The notes under the pieces are model-generated. The model had not been told where the DNA came from. It saw only the letters and a program-made list of their open reading frames with translations, and searched no databases. Positions 41,809-51,060 of a stretch of DNA of 64,000 nt are shown one piece after another. Numbering within the stretch: the first letter of the stretch is position 1; the number at the start of each line of letters is the position of its first letter. The stretch is from Mycoplasma sp. CAG:776 (lineage in GTDB: Bacteria > Bacillota_I > Bacilli_A > RF39 > UBA660). The stretch is from assembly GCA_000438195.1 (NCBI GenBank), contig FR903078.1, positions 1-64,000 of the forward strand, in the 5' to 3' direction. The translations under genes and the position numbers were made by a program.

Positions 41809-43122
41809 TTAAATTTCATACGGTGTTGAAGATGTTCCATTTCCTGATTTTATAATAACATCCGCTGACAGATTAATTACTGGACGTACTCCAAATGCGG
41901 TACTTACAGCGTTATATGTACTTAGGACTCCATTTGAATGCACATAGAATGGAGCTGCTCCACTAGCGTAATAACATGGTGTCATAGTCCAATAATCATT
42001 TTCCGCATATATATAATTACTTGTTGCGCTGATTCCTGTGCCGGTTATTGGTAATCCTGCCATAACTACTTCATCTGCTGTTATTAGTCCGATTGGATTT
42101 ACTAAGGCTTTATTTCCTTTACTACTTGATGAGGTTGTATACAAATCATTACTATTACTACACTTAAATGTTGGATTTACACTACTACTATTTTGTGCTA
42201 ATCTTCCATATCCCGCATAATAGATTGTACTACTAGGCTCACTACTCCATGAGTATCCACTTGCCATTTCTCGATCTCCACAGAATCCGGCTTCTGTACT
42301 TATCTTGTCTGCATAACTTGCTAAATTACTACTATACCAACTATCTAATACATCTTTAATTGAACTATCTGTCGTATTTCCGTGCTGTTGATTGATTGTA
42401 TACATATAACCCACATGCTCACTCCGGTTATAATCAGTATTAAATGCACTCTCTTGAATCTGCGTTCCTATTCCAGTAACATTAGTGCTTGTTCCATTAT
42501 AGATCATTCGGATACTTCCATCTCCATTAATCCTTATGATTCGCCAATAAAATCCTGCAAATTTTACCCAATTATCTGTTGGCGCTCCTGCAAAATAATA
42601 AGTATCGCCATCATTGTCTTTTGATTTATATATCGTTCCGGTTGTATCCCCTTCTACTTTACTAGATCGCATTAATGGTAAATTTCTCGTTTTAATTTCT
42701 TTACCTTCCATAATAGTACTTGTTAATAATATTTTTTGCTCATCAAAATATAAATAACATTTACTATTCTTTTGTAAACCAGAAAAAGTATGATAACCAT
42801 CTATTGTTTTCAAAGTTATATTTGTTTCCTTATTTACATTGTCTAAGGTACAATAGCTTTTTTTTTCATTAATAATATATCCACTAGATGGCATCTCCTC
42901 TATTTCGCTATATTCCCCATTATTGTTTTCTTGATACATTGCAATTACTTTAAAATCATAAGGCGTATAATTAATTGTTCCATTTACTAATGGTATAGAC
43001 TCAGTAGTTCGATATTTGGCTCTCGTAAACGTAAGAATACACGCTCCAATAATTGATACTGTTGCTATTCCTACTATAATATTTCTTTTTAGATGACTTC
43101 TCTTTAAAATTTCAAATTTCAT
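41809..43122 (-). CDS. Surface-type protein with variable C-terminal domain (complete)
   Basis: A complete 437-aa member of the family partly seen at 1-1014 and as a remnant at 22285. A basic head and one hydrophobic helix (about residues 13-32, IIVGIATVSIIGACILTF) are followed by RAKYRTT, then an extracellular region of unknown fold. A WRIIRINGDGSIRMIYNGT block is followed by the C-terminal YWTMTP, FGVRPVINL and GNGTSS tail. No enzyme motif was seen. It is transcribed from a good promoter (43205-43233) shared with a divergent XRE gene. Display on the surface is an inference. Confidence 0.8.
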   Translation of the reverse strand: MKFEILKRSHLKRNIIVGIATVSIIGACILTFTRAKYRTTESIPLVNGTINYTPYDFKVIAMYQENNNGEYSEIEEMPSSGYIINEKKSYCTLDNVNKETNITLKTIDGYHTFSGLQKNSKCYLYFDEQKILLTSTIMEGKEIKTRNLPLMRSSKVEGDTTGTIYKSKDNDGDTYYFAGAPTDNWVKFAGFYWRIIRINGDGSIRMIYNGTSTNVTGIGTQIQESAFNTDYNRSEHVGYMYTINQQHGNTTDSSIKDVLDSWYSSNLASYADKISTEAGFCGDREMASGYSWSSEPSSTIYYAGYGRLAQNSSSVNPTFKCSNSNDLYTTSSSSKGNKALVNPIGLITADEVVMAGLPITGTGISATSNYIYAENDYWTMTPCYYASGAAPFYVHSNGVLSTYNAVSTAFGVRPVINLSADVIIKSGNGTSSTPYEI

Positions 43123-43204
43123 TGTTCATCTCTCCTTTATGAAGTATTACTTCATTGTCATTAGTATTGAAAATTTATACACTTATTCCGTGTATTATGT
43201 TTTT

Positions 43205-43233
43205 ATTATACGCGTATTACGGATATAAGTCAA
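43205..43233 (-). promoter_or_regulatory. Promoter of the surface-protein gene with overlapping operator
   Basis: On the minus strand TTGACT (43233-43228), 17 nt, TATAAT (43210-43205). On the plus strand GTCAA (43229-43233) and TTGAC (43241-43245) form an inverted repeat over the -35 box and in front of the divergent XRE gene, a natural repressor site. The leader is about 75 nt. Confidence 0.75.
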
Positions 43234-43274
43234 TACGCTTTTGACGAATATAGTAAAATGCTTTTGGTGATTGT

Positions 43275-43496
43275 ATGGAAAGATTAAGAGATATACGAGA
43301 AGATAGAGACTTAAAGCAAAAAGATATTGCTCAAATATTAAATGTTAGCCAACAAACTTACTCGAGATATGAAACTAACGAAATTAGTATAGATAAAGAA
43401 AGCCTTATTAAATTAGCTCAGTTTTATCATACAAGTGTTGATTATTTGCTTGAATTAACTGATGAAAGAAACCCTTATCCACGAAAAAAGCCATAA
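43275..43496 (+). CDS. Small XRE-family repressor
   Basis: 73 aa consisting almost wholly of a Cro/C1-type HTH: LRDIREDRDLKQKDIAQILN, VSQQTYSRYE, and a helix ending FYHTSVDYLLELTD. It is divergent from the surface-protein gene, sharing a short regulatory region with an inverted repeat over that gene's -35 box. This suggests that it represses that gene, itself, or both. Confidence 0.88.
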   Translation: MERLRDIREDRDLKQKDIAQILNVSQQTYSRYETNEISIDKESLIKLAQFYHTSVDYLLELTDERNPYPRKKP

Positions 43497-43515
43497 AATT
43501 ATTTATGACTTTTTT
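43486..43515 (+). terminator. Terminator of the XRE gene
   Basis: AAAAGCCATAAA (43486-43497) pairs with TTTATGACTTTT (43502-43513) with one mismatch, then T residues. Confidence 0.75.
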
Positions 43516-43535
43516 ATATAAAACAGATGTCTATA

Positions 43536-44075
43536 TTATTGTCTAATCTCATTATCATATTCTTTCTTTGCAAGCTTTACAATATTAGTGATAAAATCAT
43601 TTTTTCCTTTTGTATATTTGGGTCTTTCATTTGCATATTTTAAAGCTAATTTTTCTTTTAATTCACAATATTCTTTAAGATATTTAGGATGTTCTAACAA
43701 ATACTTTTTAAAATATACTTGATTATAATATGTATCACTTTTTGGTTCTACAAAATGAAGGTAATGACTTCTCGCTTCTTCTGAGCCTTTTGCAAAAAAA
43801 TATCTATCTGAAACTCCATGTTGGCCTCTATTTTCATAATTATATTTTTTTAATATTTCTTCAATTTCAGAAATTTCATTTAAACTATCGATGACAATTA
43901 GAATATCTATAATTGGTTTAGCTTTCAAACCTGGAATAGAAGTACTACCAATATGATGAATTTCTTTAATTCTATTTTTTAAAACACGTCTTAACAATTC
44001 TTCTTCTTTCCTATATTCATTATCCCAATTAGAATCATAATCAACTAATTCTACTATTCCTCTTTTCAATGCCAT
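43536..44075 (-). CDS. GrpB/UPF0157-family nucleotidyltransferase-like protein
   Basis: 179 aa. VELVDYDSNWDNEYRKEEELL, IKEIHHIGSTSIPGLKAKPIID and YLHFVE are the family blocks. GSTSIPGLxAKPxIDI resembles the GS motif of nucleotidyltransferases. The biochemical role of GrpB proteins is not settled. It is a stand-alone gene. Confidence 0.88.
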   Translation of the reverse strand: MALKRGIVELVDYDSNWDNEYRKEEELLRRVLKNRIKEIHHIGSTSIPGLKAKPIIDILIVIDSLNEISEIEEILKKYNYENRGQHGVSDRYFFAKGSEEARSHYLHFVEPKSDTYYNQVYFKKYLLEHPKYLKEYCELKEKLALKYANERPKYTKGKNDFITNIVKLAKKEYDNEIRQ

Positions 44076-44196
44076 TTTGAATTTTCTCCTTTTCTAGTAA
44101 TATCACATTGCGTAATTAGAATTCTACTTTAAATTAAAAATAATAAACCATATAGATTTAAAACAGTAAGCCTTTCTAAACAATAAAAGAACAATT

Positions 44197-45027
44197 TTAT
44201 GACTTGTTATTTTTATACTTATATAATGCTGAAGGTCTATGTCCCTCACCTGTTTTTACATATGTTGTTTTTTCAACTTTATCAGCAATGATCCTTCTAA
44301 AAGCTGGATCTAATAATTTTTTATTTAGAATTACTTCATATACTTGTTGTAAATCACCTAAAGCAAAATATTCTGGCATCATATTAAATACAATATCCGT
44401 ATAATTTACTTTATTCTTAAGCCTTTCGATTCCTGACCAAATTACTAAAGGATGATCAAATGCTAAAGAATCATTTTCGAGGATTGTAAATTTATATCTA
44501 TCTGTAGTTTGTTCTTTTAAAGTTTTTCCTATTCTAAATTTAATAGTTTCATTTCCATTGTCTAATAGTACTAAAACGTCTTTTTCACTTTCAAAATAAC
44601 TAACATTAAACCACGTAGCATTGGGATTTAACTTGTCTTTCAACTTATTTTTATCAACAAGTGCCATATAAGAAGTTGATACAACTCGCATACGAGGGTC
44701 TCTATCTATACTGCCAAAAGTATATAATTGTTCTAAGTAAATATTATGTAAATTTGTCTCTCTTTCTAAAATGCGTTTAGGACATTCTTCTAAATCTTCT
44801 TTGATGTCTAGAAAACCACCAGGAAGACACCATTTATTTTTGAAAGGATAATCTGCCCTTTTTACCAAAAGAATACTCATATATTTTTTGCTAGATTTAC
44901 GGTAATTTTCTTCTTTTTCACTACTAACACTTAATAGGAGAATATCTGTTGTTAATGATAATTTTTCAAATATACTAGAATCATAAGCTTTTAAAAATTC
45001 TTCTTCACTTTGATACACGTTAAACAC
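44197..45027 (-). CDS. NrtR-type Nudix regulator
   Basis: 276 aa: an N-terminal Nudix domain and a C-terminal winged-helix-like region. The Nudix box is GFLDIKEDLEECPKRILERE (residues 71-90): Glu77 and Arg85 are kept, but the catalytic Glu86 and Glu89 positions are Ile and Arg and Gly92 is Asn. This fits NrtR-like sensors that bind ADP-ribose and regulate NAD genes without hydrolysing it. NAD kinase lies immediately upstream, on the same strand with about 40 bp between, supporting a link to NAD metabolism. Confidence 0.75.
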   Translation of the reverse strand: MFNVYQSEEEFLKAYDSSIFEKLSLTTDILLLSVSSEKEENYRKSSKKYMSILLVKRADYPFKNKWCLPGGFLDIKEDLEECPKRILERETNLHNIYLEQLYTFGSIDRDPRMRVVSTSYMALVDKNKLKDKLNPNATWFNVSYFESEKDVLVLLDNGNETIKFRIGKTLKEQTTDRYKFTILENDSLAFDHPLVIWSGIERLKNKVNYTDIVFNMMPEYFALGDLQQVYEVILNKKLLDPAFRRIIADKVEKTTYVKTGEGHRPSALYKYKNNKS

Positions 45028-45066
45028 CTCTTTTTTATTATAAAATATTTTTCTTATTTTGAATAG

Positions 45067-45873
45067 TTATTTCCCTAATAATTTATTATTAATAGTTTTG
45101 ATAAAATTAAAGTTATTCATTCGTAAACATTTTATTTTTTTATCTTCTATTTTTACATCTATTTTTAATACATTCTCCATTTTAAAATTTTCTCCATCCA
45201 ATGTTATAAAAAGATTTTTAGTTTTAGTATTTGGAACATAAGAAATTATTTTTTTCTCTGGTATAATAACGGAATTTGTAAGACTCTGGTATACCTTATT
45301 ATTTAAAGGGGCTATGGGAGTAATTGATAAAGTATTTAAAGTATTATATATGATACTTCCTCCATAACAAATGTTATAAGCCGTACTTCCTGTTGAAGAA
45401 CTTATTAATATTCCATCACCAGTGTAGTTTTCTAATAATTCTCTATCAACATAAATATAGGCATCCATAACTTTAAAGTTAAGATCGCGAATAACAATTT
45501 CGTTTAAAAAATTAAAGTGGAATGTTTTAGCTTCTGTTGTTACTGTTACATCAGCTATACTGATTTTTTCAATTTTAAAATCATTTTCACTTAATCTTTT
45601 AATAAAGTTAGGACACTCGCTTATATCAATTTCTTGTAAAAATCCCAACGTTCCAGCATTAATCCCCACATAATAGACGGAAACATTAAATTTGTTTTCA
45701 TTTACCATCCTAAGAAACGAGCCATCTCCCCCTATTGATATTAAAAGTTCCTCTTGCTCTTCTACTATTTCAAATCCATAGTTTTTTAACTCATTTTCTA
45801 TTCTTTTAGCTACCAAAATACTTTTTTCGTTATCATTTACAAATAAACGAATCTTTTTTATTTTTCTATCCAT
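45067..45873 (-). CDS. nadK: NAD kinase
   Basis: NAD kinase makes NADP from NAD with ATP. The GGDG motif lies at residues 48-51 (SIGGDGSFLRMV). NYTGDGILISSSTGSTAYN and IAPL follow, all typical of the family. At 268 aa it has the usual bacterial length. The Nudix/NrtR-like gene follows it. Confidence 0.95.
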   Translation of the reverse strand: MDRKIKKIRLFVNDNEKSILVAKRIENELKNYGFEIVEEQEELLISIGGDGSFLRMVNENKFNVSVYYVGINAGTLGFLQEIDISECPNFIKRLSENDFKIEKISIADVTVTTEAKTFHFNFLNEIVIRDLNFKVMDAYIYVDRELLENYTGDGILISSSTGSTAYNICYGGSIIYNTLNTLSITPIAPLNNKVYQSLTNSVIIPEKKIISYVPNTKTKNLFITLDGENFKMENVLKIDVKIEDKKIKCLRMNNFNFIKTINNKLLGK

Positions 45874-45944
45874 TTTATTTTCCCTTCTAATCGTTTTGTT
45901 ATTAACATTATATTAATAAGTAGACTGTTTGTCAATAATAAAAA

Positions 45945-45966
45945 AACAATAGCAAAAACTATTGTT
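45945..45966 (-). terminator. Terminator of the FtsW/RodA gene
   Basis: On the minus strand AACAATAG and CTATTGTT form an 8-bp perfect stem followed by a long T run. It overlaps the stop codon. Confidence 0.8.
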
Positions 45967-47137
45967 AATTTGTAATACTTGCCATTTCCCTTTTGGCTTT
46001 AATTGTTTTGTTTTCAATTGATACTCTTTCTACAACAAATAGCATAATTACCACATTAATAGTAAAAGATCCACCGTAACTTAATAATGGTAACGGAACA
46101 CCAGTTAAAGGAATTAAAGCTAGAATACCTAATAAGTTAATTAAAATATGAAATAAGAGATATAAAAAGACGCCATAAGCAAGAATACTTAGTCTTAAAT
46201 TCTCAGCTTGTCTAGCTATAATTAAAATACGCCATAACATTACCATGTAACCAACTATTAATAATACTCCTACTAATAATCCTAATTCTTCTACTATAAT
46301 TGGAAAAATAAAATCCGTATGACTTTCAGGCAAATATAAATATTTTTGACTACTATTTCCTAATCCAACTCCAAATAATCCACCGTTATGAATGGCAATA
46401 AAGCCATTACATACTTGATATCCTGTATTTTCTGTGTATCTTTCACATGGGTTGCGAAATTCAAAACGTTGTAACTGACGAGAATTTAGGATTTCAGTAT
46501 TACTATAGAGTAATGCTAAAATGGCTACAACTAAACAAATGCCTCCTATTTTTAATACTTTTATAATATTTTGCTTAACAAAAGGAATACTTATAAATAC
46601 AAAAAAGACGATTCCGCATATAATTAAGGCTGTTCCAAAGTCTGGCTGCATAGCAATCAAAACCGCTATGATTAAACATATTGCTACTGGAAATAAAAAA
46701 GCATATATATTATTATTTTTTCTTTTTTCTAATCTACTATAAGCGACTGCTAAAAAAACAATAATAACTGACTTAGCAAATTCACTTGGTTGCAAAGCAA
46801 AAGGACCCAAATCATACCAACTTCGAGCATTATTGGTTAATTGTCCATAAATTAATAATCCTAATAAAGCGACAATAATCCCTATAATGGCAAAAGGAGC
46901 TATATATTTATATTTACTTGTTGGGAAACGTATGACTATTAAAAATCCAATGATAAATGCCCCAATTAAAAAGATTGCTTGTCTTAAAAAAAAGTGATAT
47001 TGAGGAACATTGTATCTTAAAACAGTAGATACACTTGATGAGGAAAAAATCATAATTAGTCCAACAATACTATATATAATCATTAAAATTAAGAGCCATA
47101 TGTCCATTTTACTAAATAGTTTCTTCACTAATAACAC
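45965..47137 (-). CDS. FtsW/RodA/SpoVE-family peptidoglycan glycosyltransferase
   Basis: SEDS proteins polymerise glycan strands from lipid II. Ten helices are visible in 390 aa, with the family blocks NARSWYDLGPFALQPSEFAKS, AMQPDFGTA, LPESHTDFIFPIIVEELGLL and GVPLPLLSYGGS near the C-terminus. FtsW and RodA cannot be told apart without a tree or division neighbours; SHTDFIFP favours FtsW/SpoVE over RodA. Confidence 0.92.
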   Translation of the reverse strand: MLLVKKLFSKMDIWLLILMIIYSIVGLIMIFSSSSVSTVLRYNVPQYHFFLRQAIFLIGAFIIGFLIVIRFPTSKYKYIAPFAIIGIIVALLGLLIYGQLTNNARSWYDLGPFALQPSEFAKSVIIVFLAVAYSRLEKRKNNNIYAFLFPVAICLIIAVLIAMQPDFGTALIICGIVFFVFISIPFVKQNIIKVLKIGGICLVVAILALLYSNTEILNSRQLQRFEFRNPCERYTENTGYQVCNGFIAIHNGGLFGVGLGNSSQKYLYLPESHTDFIFPIIVEELGLLVGVLLIVGYMVMLWRILIIARQAENLRLSILAYGVFLYLLFHILINLLGILALIPLTGVPLPLLSYGGSFTINVVIMLFVVERVSIENKTIKAKREMASITN

Positions 47138-47259
47138 CCTATATATAGTTTATCATATTCCCTATCTATTTTAAAGAAATTTTAAAAATTATAAATTTTT
47201 AATGTCAAAATGATGCCTAAATGAGTAAACTATAATAGATACATAAAGGAGGTATAAAT

Positions 47260-47442
47260 ATGTATTATTATGGAAATAATGGCTACTATGGCGGTGGCTA
47301 TGGTGGATACCAACCTTGTTGTAATACAGGATATGCTGGATATACAAGTGGCTATGGTATAGGAGCCGCTATATGGATTGTCTTATTTATTTTACTTGTT
47401 ATTATCATTGGCGCTGGATGGAGCTGGGGTAATAACAACTAG
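47260..47442 (+). CDS. YjcZ-like tiny Gly/Tyr-rich membrane protein
   Basis: 60 aa: a Tyr/Gly-rich head (GYYGGGYGGYQ) with a Cys-Cys, then one helix IWIVLFILLVIIIGA matching the FALIVVLFILLIIVGA core of YjcZ/tiny-TM Bacillus proteins found in spores. It has a perfect AAAGGAGGT site and its own terminator, so it is expressed as a single small gene. Whether this organism sporulates is not shown. Confidence 0.75.
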   Translation: MYYYGNNGYYGGGYGGYQPCCNTGYAGYTSGYGIGAAIWIVLFILLVIIIGAGWSWGNNN

Positions 47443-47463
47443 GAAGATGCTTCTTCCTTTTTT
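47442..47463 (+). terminator. Terminator of the YjcZ-like gene
   Basis: GGAAGA (47442-47447), TGCT, TCTTCC (47452-47457), then seven T residues. Confidence 0.8.
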
Positions 47464-47522
47464 TATTTTACAAATTTTAAAATTTATGATAAAATAAAGC
47501 CACTTAAGGGGTGTATAGTTTT

Positions 47523-48074
47523 ATGAAATTACCAAATATTAAAATTTTAGATGAAGTAGATAAACGTTTAAGAGAAGTTAGCAAGGAAGTGACTTTTCCT
47601 TTATCTAAAGAAGATAAAAAAAATGTGGAAGATATGATTACTTATTTAACGATGAGTCAAATTGAGGAATATGCTCAAAAATATGATTTAAGAGCTGGTA
47701 TGGGTCTTGCCTATATTCAAATTGGTATTCCTAAAAGAATATTTGTTATCGTGGAAGAATTAGAAGATGAGACCTTTAAAAATTATATTATTATTAATCC
47801 TAGAATTGTTAGTCATAGTGAAGAGATGATCTATGTTGGTGAAGGTGAAGGTTGCTTAAGTATTAATCGCGATGTCGAAGGTATTGTGCCTAGATATGCT
47901 AGAATCACAGTTGAAGCTCAAGATTTAGATGGGAATACATTCCAAATTCGCGTTAGAGAAGATATTGCAATTGCTTTTCAACACGAAATTGATCATTTAA
48001 ATGGAATTCTATTTATTGATAAAATCGATCCTAAAAATCCTTTTAAAGATGCTCAAAAATATCGTGAAATTTAA
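47523..48074 (+). CDS. def: Peptide deformylase
   Basis: Removes N-formyl groups from nascent proteins. Motif 1 GMGLAYIQIG (canonical GxGLAAxQ), motif 2 EGCLS (metal Cys) and motif 3 QHEIDHLNG (metal His and catalytic Glu) are intact. 183 aa from ATG 47523, chosen because AAGGGG lies 12 nt upstream while the GTG at 47511 abuts it. It stands alone facing smc. Confidence 0.95.
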   Translation: MKLPNIKILDEVDKRLREVSKEVTFPLSKEDKKNVEDMITYLTMSQIEEYAQKYDLRAGMGLAYIQIGIPKRIFVIVEELEDETFKNYIIINPRIVSHSEEMIYVGEGEGCLSINRDVEGIVPRYARITVEAQDLDGNTFQIRVREDIAIAFQHEIDHLNGILFIDKIDPKNPFKDAQKYREI

Positions 48075-48078
48075 AAAA

Positions 48079-48102
48079 GAATAGTGATAGCTATTCCTTT
48101 TT
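48079..48102. terminator. Bidirectional terminator between def and smc
   Basis: GAATAG (48079-48084) and CTATTC (48091-48096) flanked by T runs on the plus strand and A runs on the other side. Confidence 0.65.
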
Positions 48103-51047
48103 TATGCATTTTCTTCTAAATTAACACTAACAATTTTACTTACTCCTGACTCTTGCATCGTTATACCATATAAAATATCTGCATATTCCATCGTTCTTTT
48201 CTTATGAGTGATTAATATAAATTGACTTTGATTTTTTCTTTCTTGTAAATACTTGCCAAAAGTATCTACATTTGCCTCATCTAACGCTGCCTCTACCTCA
48301 TCTAATATGCAAAATGGACTTGGTTTTACATTCAATATCGCAAATAAAACTGCAATTGCCGTCAGTGTTTTTTCTCCTCCAGATAAAAGTCCAATAGAAT
48401 TTAGTTTCTTTCCGGGAGGTTCTGCTTCTATTTCAATCCCTGTATTTAGTAAATCATCAGGATTTGTTAATTTAAGAGTTCCCCTTCCACCTTTAAATAA
48501 AGCTCGAAAAACATGATTAAATTCTTTACTGATGGCATCAAAAGTTGTTTTAAATTTTTCAACCATAATTTTATCCATTTCAGTAATAATATTATTTAAT
48601 TCGGAACTAGAATCTTCTAAGTCTTTACTTTGTTTTAATAAAAATTCATATCTTTCATTTACTCTTTCATATTCGCTTATTGCTCCTGTATTTACTTCAC
48701 CTAAACTGCTAATTTCTTTTTTTAAAGTATCTACTTTACTTCTGGCAACATCTTCACTCATATCTAATTCATAATTACTACAAGCATATTCATATGTAAT
48801 AGAGTAACTCTCTGATAAATTTAATAATAAATTATCTAGTTTAACATCATATTTTCCAAGCATTACTTCTTTTTCTTTTAAAGCATTTTGAACACGATTA
48901 TATTCAGAATTTGCTTTATGATTTTTAGTTTCTATCTCATTTATTTGTAAGGTTAAATCAGATTTTTGTTTCTTTAATTTATTTAGTTCTTCATTTATAA
49001 TATCTTTTTTACTAGCAACTAAACTTGCTTCCTCTAAGATACTTACTAATTTTTGATCCAATTTATTGGTGCCAATTTCTTCATTTCCTTTTATCTCAAG
49101 TTCTTTCTTGGCTAAATTATCTTCAATTGTACGAACTTTGTTAGTTCTAGCATTTAAAATTTCATTTAAATTTATTAAGTTTTTTGATAAATCATTATTT
49201 TTTTGCTCTAAATTATTAAAGTTTTCATTAAATTCTTTATATTCATTATTTAGATTATTTAGTTCTATTTTAGTTAACTCTAATTTCTCTTCTAACTCAC
49301 TTAATTTTAATTTATCGTTAAAACTATTATTAGCATTTTTAGCTGATCCTCCGGTTATAGAACCACCTACATATAATACTTCTCCTTCTAAAGAAACTAT
49401 TTTGTAGCGATAATCTAATGTTTTTCCTACTTTATTTAAAGTGTCTATATCTTTTACAACTATAACATTTCCTAATTGATTTTTTATGATATTATCATAT
49501 TCTGGATCATATGAAACTAAGTTGCTAGCTATATCTATTAAACCAGGTATATCTTTTATTTTAGTTAAATCACTAGTGGGAATTTCTCTTGCTTTAATAA
49601 TGTTTAAAGGAAAGAATGTAGCTCTTCCTAAATGATTTTCTTTTAAAAAATTAATGCACTCTTTACTAGCAGCTTCATCATCTACTACTAGGAAACTAGT
49701 TGCTCCACCTAAAGAAGTAGTAATTGCTAATTCATACATATTTTCGGTTTCAATTAAATTTCCTATTATGTTATGTACTCCTCTAAGACGCATATTATTT
49801 AAAACACTTCTAACAGCATTTGGTAGTTTGGAATTATTGCTTATATTTTCTTTTAAAATTTCAATTTTATTTTCCAATACTAGTATTTCTTTGGAATAAT
49901 CATTAATTTTAGAAGTTAAATTATTTTTTTTCACTTTTTCCATAATTAAATCATTATCTATTTTATCTTTTTCAATAGATTTTTCTTTAATATCGGAAAT
50001 AATATCATCTAATTTAGATTTTTCAGTTGCTAATTCTTTTTTTAAAGATAACTCTTCTTCTTTTAGTTTGATCATGGCTTCTTCTAAATTATTTTTGCTA
50101 GCATTATACTTTTTACGTTCCATCGTAACTAATTTTTCAGCTTCTAAACTAGCTAGATTTTCAGTTAAATCTAGAAATTCATTATTTTTCCTAGTTATTT
50201 CTTCTTCTAGTTTTAGATTATCTAATTTTAATTTTTCTAACTTAGACGTTTCTTCTACTCCGCTAGTAGTCATTTTAGCTAATTCTTTTTCTAAATTCTC
50301 TACTTCAATTTTAATTTTTTTATAATCAATATTAATTGTTCCGATGTCATTTGCTATTAAAGCAATTTCAATATTCTTTAATTCTTCTTTTAAATTTAAA
50401 TATTTTTTTGCTATTTCACTTTGCTTTTTTAAAGGTTTGACACTTTTTTCTAATTCTTCAATTACTAATTTTATTTTAGAAATGTTTTCTTTTGTTTTTT
50501 CTAATTTCTTTAAACTTATTTCTTTTCTTTTTTTATACTTTAAAACACCAGCAGCATCTTCAAAAATTGTGCGTCTAGCCTCTGGTTTACTACTGATAAT
50601 ATCGGCAACGCTTCCTTGAGAAATAATATTAAAAGAATCATTACCAGCTCCTGTATCTAAAAATAAATCAGTAATATCTTTTAATCTTACTTTACTATTA
50701 TTTAAATAATACTCATTTTCTCCTGTATTATAAATGACTCTTTTTACTTCTATTTCTCCAAAATCACTATTTAAATAACGATCAGAATTATCAAATACTA
50801 ACGATACATAAGCACGGTTATGCGGAGCTCTAGTTTTAGAACCAGAAAAAATGCAATCACTCATGGTATCTGTTCCTCTAAGAGACTTTACTGATTGTTC
50901 ACCTAATACCCATCGGACAGCATCCACAATATTACTTTTACCAGAACCATTAGGGCCTACTATGGCTGTTATTCCCTTTTTTATTTCTAAATCTATTTTA
51001 TCTGCAAAAGATTTAAAACCATATGCTCGAATATTTTTTAAATGCAT
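48102..51047 (-). CDS. smc: Chromosome segregation protein SMC (short form)
   Basis: SMC forms the bacterial condensin ATPase. Walker A GPNGSGKSNIVDAVRWVLGE (about residues 30-49) is at the N-terminus. There are long coiled coils and a hinge (from about residue 405, AVRSVLNNMRLRGVHNIIG). C-signature LLSGGEKTL (near 885) and Walker B FCILDEVEAALDEAN close the head. The 981-aa length is well below the usual 1150-1200, with the shortening in the arms. rnc lies 13 bp upstream, the same rnc-smc order as in Bacillus. Confidence 0.95.
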   Translation of the reverse strand: MHLKNIRAYGFKSFADKIDLEIKKGITAIVGPNGSGKSNIVDAVRWVLGEQSVKSLRGTDTMSDCIFSGSKTRAPHNRAYVSLVFDNSDRYLNSDFGEIEVKRVIYNTGENEYYLNNSKVRLKDITDLFLDTGAGNDSFNIISQGSVADIISSKPEARRTIFEDAAGVLKYKKRKEISLKKLEKTKENISKIKLVIEELEKSVKPLKKQSEIAKKYLNLKEELKNIEIALIANDIGTINIDYKKIKIEVENLEKELAKMTTSGVEETSKLEKLKLDNLKLEEEITRKNNEFLDLTENLASLEAEKLVTMERKKYNASKNNLEEAMIKLKEEELSLKKELATEKSKLDDIISDIKEKSIEKDKIDNDLIMEKVKKNNLTSKINDYSKEILVLENKIEILKENISNNSKLPNAVRSVLNNMRLRGVHNIIGNLIETENMYELAITTSLGGATSFLVVDDEAASKECINFLKENHLGRATFFPLNIIKAREIPTSDLTKIKDIPGLIDIASNLVSYDPEYDNIIKNQLGNVIVVKDIDTLNKVGKTLDYRYKIVSLEGEVLYVGGSITGGSAKNANNSFNDKLKLSELEEKLELTKIELNNLNNEYKEFNENFNNLEQKNNDLSKNLINLNEILNARTNKVRTIEDNLAKKELEIKGNEEIGTNKLDQKLVSILEEASLVASKKDIINEELNKLKKQKSDLTLQINEIETKNHKANSEYNRVQNALKEKEVMLGKYDVKLDNLLLNLSESYSITYEYACSNYELDMSEDVARSKVDTLKKEISSLGEVNTGAISEYERVNERYEFLLKQSKDLEDSSSELNNIITEMDKIMVEKFKTTFDAISKEFNHVFRALFKGGRGTLKLTNPDDLLNTGIEIEAEPPGKKLNSIGLLSGGEKTLTAIAVLFAILNVKPSPFCILDEVEAALDEANVDTFGKYLQERKNQSQFILITHKKRTMEYADILYGITMQESGVSKIVSVNLEENA

Positions 51048-51060
51048 GTTTTCACCCTAC

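Noticed and set aside
43123..43274. Phase-variable invertible promoter between the divergent genes
   Set aside because: The inverted repeats here are short (5 bp) and consistent with an operator; no recombinase is adjacent and the repeats are too short for inversion.
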